Below, piece after piece: positions 58,938 to 64,000 of a stretch of 64,000 nucleotides of DNA (positions within the stretch are counted from its first letter, which is position 1; every line of letters begins with the position of its first letter). The position numbers were made by a program, and so were the translations under genes. Source of the DNA: Candidatus Lachnoclostridium avicola (lineage in GTDB: Bacteria; Bacillota; Clostridia; Lachnospirales; Lachnospiraceae); contig DXFM01000010.1 of NCBI GenBank assembly GCA_019114465.1, positions 50,391 to 114,390 on the forward strand, read 5' to 3'. The notes beneath the pieces were generated by a model. It worked only from the letters and a program-made list of their open reading frames with translations, was not told the DNA's origin and did no database searches.

Positions 58938-59825
58938 TTACAGGCTGGCTTCTTTAATGGCGCGGATAATCAATTCCTGGGCCTGCTGCCACTCTCCTGC
59001 CATCCGAACCGTGAAGCCGTGAGGGCTGTCCATAAAGCACTTAATCGTCACTTCTGTTCCCATTGCCGCCATGCGCAGGCCGTAGGTTTCATTATCCTTT
59101 TTAAATGGACAATGCCCGGCATTAATAATCAGAGTAGGCGGCAGCTCCTTCAACATATCATCCGTAGCAAAGGCAGGGCTGCAGAACGGCAGCTGCAGAA
59201 CACGGTCATCTCCGTCTGCATACAGTTTGGAGAACGCGTTGGACCGCTCATTTGCCCCAGGCAGAACAGACTGATAATTGTCTAAAGCCGCATAATCCAG
59301 GATCTGCATGCACAGCGAAAGCTCTTTCGTTGCGGCAGCCCGCATGGAAATAGCCGCGGTCAGACATCCGCCGGCGCTATGTCCGCCAATGGAAATCCGC
59401 TTCGGATCTCCGCCCCACGCCTGGCACTGTTCCGCTACCCATTTTACTACCCCATAACTCTGCTCAAAGGCACAGGGAAATGGGTGATCCCAGGAAGTAG
59501 CATAATCAATATCCACCACAATGCCGTGAATCTCAGCCGCCAGATGGGCACAATACATATCGTCATCATGGTCCTGCGGATAAACAAACCCGCCGCCATG
59601 CATATTCACATGGATGGGACACCGATCCATTTTCTCCTTAGCGGTGGAAATCACCAGCCGCACCGGGCAGGCCGGCGCATCCAGCGGCAGAATTATTTCT
59701 CTCTGCTCCACCTGATCCAGGTAAGCCGCATACTTCAGGGGAATGACCCTCTCTCTTGCCCGGTGGCCGCTGGTACGTTCCAGAACCTCTCTGTAATATT
59801 CTTTGTCAGACTGCGTCAAAGCCAT
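58938..59825 (-). CDS. HSL-family alpha/beta hydrolase (esterase), copy 2
   Basis: A 295-residue relative of its neighbour, with the same blocks: NMHGGGFVYPQ (about residues 73-83), IGGHSAGGCL (about 147-156) and SPHGFTVRMAG near the C-terminus. The two proteins are alike in length and layout but clearly diverged, so the duplication is old or they came together. ATG 59825 follows GGAGGG; a start five codons earlier is less likely. It is 19 bases behind the SLC13 carrier gene. Confidence 0.9.
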   Translation of the reverse strand: MALTQSDKEYYREVLERTSGHRARERVIPLKYAAYLDQVEQREIILPLDAPACPVRLVISTAKEKMDRCPIHVNMHGGGFVYPQDHDDDMYCAHLAAEIHGIVVDIDYATSWDHPFPCAFEQSYGVVKWVAEQCQAWGGDPKRISIGGHSAGGCLTAAISMRAAATKELSLCMQILDYAALDNYQSVLPGANERSNAFSKLYADGDDRVLQLPFCSPAFATDDMLKELPPTLIINAGHCPFKKDNETYGLRMAAMGTEVTIKCFMDSPHGFTVRMAGEWQQAQELIIRAIKEASL

Positions 59826-59844
59826 TGTTAAACCCTCCATTCAA

Positions 59845-61152
59845 TCACCCGTACACCGGGAAGAAAATATTCGCGCTGATAATCAGCGAAACCATCATAA
59901 TAATATTATAAGGCAATGTAAACTTCAACATTTTAATAGGGTTGAAGCCGCCCACGGCAAATGCAATCGTAGCAGCAGAGCATCCTGTGGGGAATGCGAT
60001 TGCCAGGCAGGAAGCCATGGAAACCAGAGACACAACTGCCCGCGGATCCATTCCTCCAGCTACCGCTGTGGATGCCGCAATCGGAGTCAGAATTGCCACT
60101 GTACCGTTATTCGACATAAAGGTGGTCATAATCGTTGCCACTACCGTAAAGACAATGGTTACCGTCAGTCCGCTGGGATTGCTGCCCAGAAGGCTCAGAA
60201 CCAGGTTGCCGATATACTCTCCTGCCCCAGACTGACTCAGAGCGGTAGAGAATACCAGAACGCCCGCTACCATCCAGATCATATCTCCCGTCAGGCCGGC
60301 AATGGCTTCCCGGCTGGTCATGACGCCGGTAAAGATAAAAACAATAACAATGACTGCCGGAATCAGATATACATAGCTGCCCAGACGATTGGAGAAGAAG
60401 AAAGAAACAAGAGTTACCAGGAATCCCAGGTACACAATCATCTCATGAGTCTGAGACATTACCGCCTGGCCGCCCTGCTTGCCTGCCACTCCCAGATCAA
60501 TAGCATCCGTCCGCAGCTCCTGCTTGGGAACAAGCCGCCAGGCAAACAGACAATAAATCGTGCCGATAATGGAGGGAAGCAAACCAACCTTCATAAAATC
60601 AAAGATACCCAGAAGCTGCGAGGAATCGCCGCCTACCAGTCCTTCATAATAAGCATTGGTAGTCAGCGGCAGCGCCGCGCCCATACCAATTGGAAAACGG
60701 CCAAACCAGGTACAGATCATTGTGGCACACAGAAAAATCATCTTGGATTGGGAAATGCCAGAAGCATCATCATCCTTCAGTGTCTGAACAAACAGAAGCA
60801 TAATTGCCATAACGGCGGTCATGCCCATCAGCTGAGTCAGAAGAGCAGTAAACGCGCAAATCAGCAGAATCAGCAGAAATCCGCCCTTATTCTGTGCCTT
60901 TGCCATCAGACTCCGAATTCGTGAAATCAAGCTGGTACGGCTCAGCTGGCCGGCAATTACGATCATGGTCGCAATCAAGACGGTAGTTGTGTTAGAAAAA
61001 CCAGAGAATGCCGTCTGTACATCAATTACCCCAGCCAGTGTCAGTACAACAACACATGTCATGGCAGTCAGACCATAAGACCATTTCTGAATTACGAATG
61101 AAACGATCATAAAGATCATAACTAAGAGCGTAATAATAAGATTAATATTCAT
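59845..61152 (-). CDS. SLC13-family anion carrier
   Basis: A 435-residue membrane protein with about 11-12 segments. Two halves with SNTTTVLIATMIV (about residues 53-65), TTFMSNNGTVAILTPIA (about 343-359) and the TGCSAATIAFAVGGFNP block give the duplicated SNT-like motifs of sodium-coupled di- and tricarboxylate carriers. It starts a three-gene unit with the two esterases, divergent from tandem LysR genes. Probably it brings in, or exports, an organic anion linked to ester cleavage. AAGGAGG precedes the ATG. Confidence 0.88.
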   Translation of the reverse strand: MNINLIITLLVMIFMIVSFVIQKWSYGLTAMTCVVVLTLAGVIDVQTAFSGFSNTTTVLIATMIVIAGQLSRTSLISRIRSLMAKAQNKGGFLLILLICAFTALLTQLMGMTAVMAIMLLFVQTLKDDDASGISQSKMIFLCATMICTWFGRFPIGMGAALPLTTNAYYEGLVGGDSSQLLGIFDFMKVGLLPSIIGTIYCLFAWRLVPKQELRTDAIDLGVAGKQGGQAVMSQTHEMIVYLGFLVTLVSFFFSNRLGSYVYLIPAVIVIVFIFTGVMTSREAIAGLTGDMIWMVAGVLVFSTALSQSGAGEYIGNLVLSLLGSNPSGLTVTIVFTVVATIMTTFMSNNGTVAILTPIAASTAVAGGMDPRAVVSLVSMASCLAIAFPTGCSAATIAFAVGGFNPIKMLKFTLPYNIIMMVSLIISANIFFPVYG

Positions 61153-61314
61153 TTTTACAGGGCCTCCTTTCCCAGAGACAGAAAATAAGGATTATTTTCC
61201 AAAGCTGACGAAGGCACTTCAATCCTGCTGCATCCGGCGGGCCCTGCCGTACAGAGACCTCTTTATGGTCTTTTTTCACAGTTTTTTTATGTATCTCCGT
61301 CAATTTCTGTATTA

Positions 61315-61343
61315 ATTTTACATATAGATGTTGTGAACTGCAA
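61315..61343 (-). promoter_or_regulatory. Promoter of the SLC13-esterase operon
   Basis: Minus strand TTGCAG (61338-61343), 17 bases, TAAAAT (61315-61320). The leader is about 160 bases. Confidence 0.6.
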
Positions 61344-61365
61344 TCTGTAAAAACTTGGAGAAATC

Positions 61366-61380
61366 ATAGAGAAAACCTAT
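61366..61380. promoter_or_regulatory. Candidate LysR box (T-N11-A)
   Basis: ATAG-AGAAAAC-CTAT, an inverted repeat with the T-N11-A pattern of LysR sites, lies between the two divergent promoters, about 23 bases upstream of the carrier -35 box. Confidence 0.45.
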
Positions 61381-61416
61381 AGAAAAAAATAGAAAAGCTA
61401 AATTTTATACGGAGAA

Positions 61417-61446
61417 TTGACAAATTCCCCTGGCGTTTTATATTAT
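61417..61446 (+). promoter_or_regulatory. Promoter of the tandem LysR genes
   Basis: TTGACA (61417-61422), 18 bases, TATTAT (61441-61446), about 65 bases ahead of the first LysR start. Confidence 0.65.
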
Positions 61447-61510
61447 AAGAATAAATTTTTGTTTCTGTTTGCTCCCAAAAACAGCCGGAAGCCGAAAGAA
61501 GGGTATTTTC

Positions 61511-62542
61511 ATGAATCTCAAGCAGCTACCATACTTCATTGCCATTGCCGAGACTGGCAGCCTGTCCGCTGCCGCCCGGCGGTCAGGAGTTTCCCAGCCC
61601 TCAATCAGCGACTATCTGCATGAACTGGAACGCGAACTGGGAACCCCGCTGTTTGAACGCCGCCAGCGCCGAATGTTTCCCACAGAGGCCGGCGCCGCCT
61701 ATCTGCAAATGGCCCGCCAGGTACTGATCCTGCAGACCCGCGCCCAGGATATGATTCAAAACCGACATCTTCAGAAAAAACAAAGCATCCGGGTGGGCGT
61801 ATCTCCTCACCGCGGTGTTCAGTGTTTAGCCGCCCTTTATCAATCATTCATCAAACAGTTTCCCCAACAGGAAATTGACCCCATAGAAGGCTATATGCCG
61901 GGAATTCTTGAGATGCTGCAGGCGGGAAAGCTGGATCTGTGCTTTGCCACCATTTCGAACCACGTCCCTGATGATTCCCTCTGTTTTTTACCCACACAAC
62001 AGGAGGAAATCGTGCTGGCGCTGCCCGCTTTCCACAGGCTTGCCCCTTATGCCTCCCAGGAAGCGGCGCAGGCGGCGCAGATCAATCTGTCGGAACTCCA
62101 AGACATCCCTTTTATTCTGATGAGCTCCGACAGCACCATTGGTCAGGCCAGTCAACAGCTGTTCAGCCAATGCGGATTTAATCCCGTCATCGTATTTCAG
62201 TCCAGCAACATTGTCATGGTCAATGAAATGGTCCATTCCGGCGCAGGGGCAGGGCTAATCCCGGCCTATTATGCCAAGCCTTCCAAAGACGTTGTCTATC
62301 TCCGCCTGAAGGATCCTGCTTATCTCTTTTTTGCAGTAGCCTGGCGCAGCGGACATCAGTTGACAGAAGCTGAGCGTTACTTAATCTATTTGAAAACCCG
62401 ACTGTGGGACAGCAAAAATTCAAATAAACTGACCAACTTTCTGTGGCCGGAAAAACTGCGCCGCATCTTCCAGGAATTTGAGCCGGACTACCCCATTCCA
62501 GACATTCAGGAATCCGAACCGATGAAGGAGGCATCATCGTGA
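61511..62542 (+). CDS. LysR-family transcriptional regulator, tandem copy 1
   Basis: A 343-residue regulator, longer than the usual 300 by a C-terminal tail (FLWPEKLRRIFQEFEPDYPI). The helix-turn-helix is AETGSLSAAARRSGVSQPSI (about residues 14-33), followed by SDYLHELERELG. The effector domain has IRVGVSPHRGVQCLAALYQ. ATG 61511 is taken because the family N-terminus (MNLKQLPYFIAIAE) begins there and GAAGGG lies ahead. It is divergent from the SLC13 operon and overlaps a second LysR gene. Confidence 0.92.
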   Translation: MNLKQLPYFIAIAETGSLSAAARRSGVSQPSISDYLHELERELGTPLFERRQRRMFPTEAGAAYLQMARQVLILQTRAQDMIQNRHLQKKQSIRVGVSPHRGVQCLAALYQSFIKQFPQQEIDPIEGYMPGILEMLQAGKLDLCFATISNHVPDDSLCFLPTQQEEIVLALPAFHRLAPYASQEAAQAAQINLSELQDIPFILMSSDSTIGQASQQLFSQCGFNPVIVFQSSNIVMVNEMVHSGAGAGLIPAYYAKPSKDVVYLRLKDPAYLFFAVAWRSGHQLTEAERYLIYLKTRLWDSKNSNKLTNFLWPEKLRRIFQEFEPDYPIPDIQESEPMKEASS

Positions 62543-63405
62543 CCACACAGGTATTAGAATATCTCATCGCCATTGAAGAGGAACACAGTCTGACCCGGGC
62601 AGCCGAGCGCTTCTACCTGTCTCAGCCATCATTATCCTACCACCTGGCCAGGGCAGAGCAGGAGCTGAAGGTCAAGCTGTTTCAGAAAAAGGGGCGGTCT
62701 CTTCTGCCTACGGAAGAGGGCATCATCTTTTTCAACGCCGCCCGCGCCATTCTCCACGCCGAAGCCCAGACCCGAAAACAGATCGAAGAAATCAAGCAGC
62801 AAAAACAGCGGCGTCTGCGCCTCTGCACCCCACCAGCTAACCTTGAGTGGTTCCAAAAAACTGTACTGCCCTCCCTGAATCAAAACATTCAGATACAGCT
62901 GACCCCCTGCGGGGAAGAGGAAGCTTTTCGTTCCTTGGAGGCCGGACAAACAGATGCTCTTTTTCTTGTCCACCGCGGTCCCCTGCCCGCCGGTCCCTGG
63001 AAGCAGCAGACGCTTCGGCAGGATGTCTGCCATTTTGCTCTTCCTCATATATGGGCCCAGCATCCCCTTCCCTCGGATCTGCTTCCCCTGTGCTTTCTTT
63101 CCCTTCAGGACGCCGGTATACAGAACCTTTGGGAACAGGAAAGCCTGACCGCCGCCGGACTGCATCCTAAGATGGTCTGCACAGCACCAGATCTGTCCAC
63201 CGTCGTCAGCATGATAACCGCCGGACACAGCTGCGCATTTCTTTCGCAGAAAACCATCCAGTCTGCCCGGGAACACATTGCCGTCAGCCCTGCCGTACCA
63301 TCCTGGACGGTATACTACTCCATCTGCTTCCAGCCTCCCCGCCACGCCGAACAAGCAGTATCTCTGGATACATTACTGACAGCTTTGCGCAGTGTGTTGG
63401 CTTGA
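62539..63405 (+). CDS. LysR-family transcriptional regulator, tandem copy 2
   Basis: A 288-residue regulator starting with GTG that overlaps the stop of the first LysR gene (GTGA), so translation is coupled. The DNA-binding domain is EEHSLTRAAERFYLSQPSLS with YHLARAEQELKVKLF behind it. The effector half is shorter and more diverged. Two coupled LysR genes are uncommon, and they may form heteromers or sense two ligands of the same pathway. AAGGAGG lies ahead of the GTG. Confidence 0.92.
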   Translation: MTTQVLEYLIAIEEEHSLTRAAERFYLSQPSLSYHLARAEQELKVKLFQKKGRSLLPTEEGIIFFNAARAILHAEAQTRKQIEEIKQQKQRRLRLCTPPANLEWFQKTVLPSLNQNIQIQLTPCGEEEAFRSLEAGQTDALFLVHRGPLPAGPWKQQTLRQDVCHFALPHIWAQHPLPSDLLPLCFLSLQDAGIQNLWEQESLTAAGLHPKMVCTAPDLSTVVSMITAGHSCAFLSQKTIQSAREHIAVSPAVPSWTVYYSICFQPPRHAEQAVSLDTLLTALRSVLA

Positions 63406-63438
63406 TTCTGCCGGGACATAGTCCCGGCAGAAATTTTT
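63406..63438 (+). terminator. Terminator behind the LysR pair
   Basis: TTCTGCCGGGAC (63406-63417) pairs with GTCCCGGCAGAA (63421-63432) across a short loop, then ATTTTT. Confidence 0.85.
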
Positions 63439-63477
63439 CAAAAGACCGCGCAAACAAGCGCAAACATTAAAATGCAA

Positions 63478-63527
63478 CAAAAAAATCTCAAACCCCTTGA
63501 TTTTACAAGGTTTTTGAGATTTTTCTT
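63478..63527 (-). terminator. Terminator of the rRNA-tRNA operon
   Basis: AAAAATCTCAAA and TTTGAGATTTTT-type arms with inner CCTTG and CAAGG form a long stem between the LysR gene and tRNA-Cys; on the minus strand it ends in a T-run. Confidence 0.75.
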
Positions 63528-63530
63528 GAG

Positions 63531-63601
63531 AGGCGACAACCAGATTCGAACTGGTGATCAGGGTGTTGCAGACCCACGCCTTACCACTTGGCTATGTCGC
63601 C
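63531..63601 (-). tRNA. tRNA-Cys (GCA)
   Basis: A 71-nt cloverleaf with acceptor stem GGCGACA/TGTCGCC, the D-arm AGCCAAGTGGTAAGGC, anticodon loop TCTGCAA with GCA anticodon, and T-arm CCAGTTCGAATCTGG. No CCA is encoded. Last gene of the operon. Confidence 0.93.
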
Positions 63602-63624
63602 ATATTTTATTCGCTTTTGGTTAA

Positions 63625-63696
63625 TGACCCCAACGAGATTCGAACTCGTGTTACCGCCGTGAAAGGGCGATGTCTTAACCGCTTGACCATGGGGCC
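63625..63696 (-). tRNA. tRNA-Glu (TTC)
   Basis: A 72-nt cloverleaf with acceptor GGCCCCA/TGGGGTC, anticodon loop CTTTCAC with TTC anticodon, and T-arm ACGAGTTCGAATCTCGT. CCA is not encoded. Confidence 0.95.
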
Positions 63697-63737
63697 TGAT
63701 TGAGCAATCCTGCCTCTCAAATGCCTCATGCTCTTAG

Positions 63738-63810
63738 CTCCCCCTGTTGGACTCGAACCAACGACACTGCGGTTAACAGCCGCATGCTCTACCGACTGAG
63801 CTAAGGAGGA
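63738..63810 (-). tRNA. tRNA-Asn (GTT)
   Basis: A 73-nt cloverleaf with acceptor TCCTCCT/AGGGGGA, D-arm TAGCTCAGTCGGTAGAGCA, anticodon loop CTGTTAA with GTT anticodon, and T-arm TTGGTTCGAGTCCAA. CCA is not encoded. It follows the 23S rRNA gene by about 80 bases. Confidence 0.95.
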
Positions 63811-63889
63811 ATACCCTCTTGAGGTTACCAACGTACCCTCAAAACCGCACATTCAATCAACCATTGTTCCATCCAATCCACAACCTTCT

Positions 63890-64000
63890 GGTTAAGCCCT
63901 CGACCGATTAGTAACAGTCAGCTCCATACGTTACCGTACTTCCACCTCTGCCCTATCTACCTCGTCGTCTTCAAGGGGTCTTACTTCCTTACAGAATGGG
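63890..64000 (-). rRNA. 23S ribosomal RNA, 3' end, partial
   Basis: The minus strand reads as the last 110 or so bases of 23S rRNA: GTAAGGAAGTAAGACCCCTT, then GGTAGATAGG, GGAGCTGACTGTTACTAATC and GGTCGAGGGCTTAACC. The gene extends beyond the right edge. No 5S gene lies between it and tRNA-Asn. Confidence 0.93.

Larger units (their letters stand above)
61153..61510. other. Divergent control region of the SLC13-esterase unit and the LysR pair
   Basis: About 360 bases without a gene. They hold promoters in both directions and at least one LysR-type site, described separately, and are otherwise AT-rich. Confidence 0.7.

Noticed and set aside
59803..60924. A 373-codon plus-strand frame opposite the SLC13 carrier
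   Set aside because: Rich in His, Asn, Arg and Gln with no motif; a mirror of a membrane protein gene.

Overview
The window looks like chromosomal DNA from an anaerobic, low-oxygen-tolerance Firmicute of the Clostridia, most likely a gut Lachnospiraceae (Clostridium cluster XIVa). The grounds are the long form of PRPP synthase, the glgC/glgD pair, spoVG, the paired DnaD/DnaC-like loader genes, strong AGGAGG ribosome sites, coding DNA that is GC-rich beside very AT-rich promoters, and a rotary V/A-type ATPase in the Enterococcus hirae gene order. No phage, insertion sequence or CRISPR array was seen. The species is an inference only.

Layout from left to right. 1-8.3 kb: a partial membrane-anchored protein, a sugar nucleotidyltransferase and a complete F1Fo ATP synthase operon (atpI-B-E-F-H-A-G-D-C, minus strand). 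8.5-11.7 kb: a split ThrE-type exporter whose large-domain gene carries an in-frame amber codon, type I asparaginase and a Cof-type phosphatase. 11.7-14.4 kb: a decayed stretch, a LysR regulator and uridine kinase. 14.5-19.2 kb: M20 amidohydrolase with a membrane partner, family 4 uracil-DNA glycosylase, thioredoxin, a Crp/Fnr regulator and spoVG. 19.2-27.7 kb: glgD/glgC, asnS, an SbcD/SbcC-like pair and an Rpn-type nuclease with a heptad-repeat tail. 27.9-33 kb: prs, DnaC-like loader, DnaD-like protein, a cluster of DnaA boxes and murC. 33.4-40 kb: a processive-type glycosyltransferase, a collapsed transporter/LysR pair, a ZIP transporter, NhaC, an AraC regulator and a Cof phosphatase. 40.2-48.9 kb: a complete V/A-type ATPase operon (ntpF-I-K-E-C-G-A-B-D). 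49-55.4 kb: an RpiR regulator divergent from an AfuABC-like ABC operon flanked by an isomerase and a PHP phosphoesterase. 55.5-63.4 kb: a histidine phosphatase, a transglutaminase-like protein, two HSL-type esterases with an SLC13 carrier, and two overlapping LysR genes. 63.5-64 kb: tRNA-Cys, tRNA-Glu and tRNA-Asn directly behind the 3' end of a 23S rRNA gene (minus strand).

The strongest theme is sodium bioenergetics. Both rotary ATPases carry sodium-type ligand residues in their rotor subunits, and an NhaC antiporter lies between them. The F-type enzyme is odd in two ways that may be linked: subunit epsilon has lost its C-terminal helical domain, and subunit gamma carries a charged insertion of about 65 residues built on a 36-bp tandem repeat.

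Other points worth following are two tandem pairs of perfect DnaA boxes flanking an AT-rich stretch upstream of dnaD, an 11-bp direct-repeat operator beside the AraC gene, a CRP/FNR-type palindrome centred near -42 of the trxA promoter, the deletion scar at 35.35 kb, and the two transporter-plus-hydrolase operons that may define uncharacterised catabolic systems.
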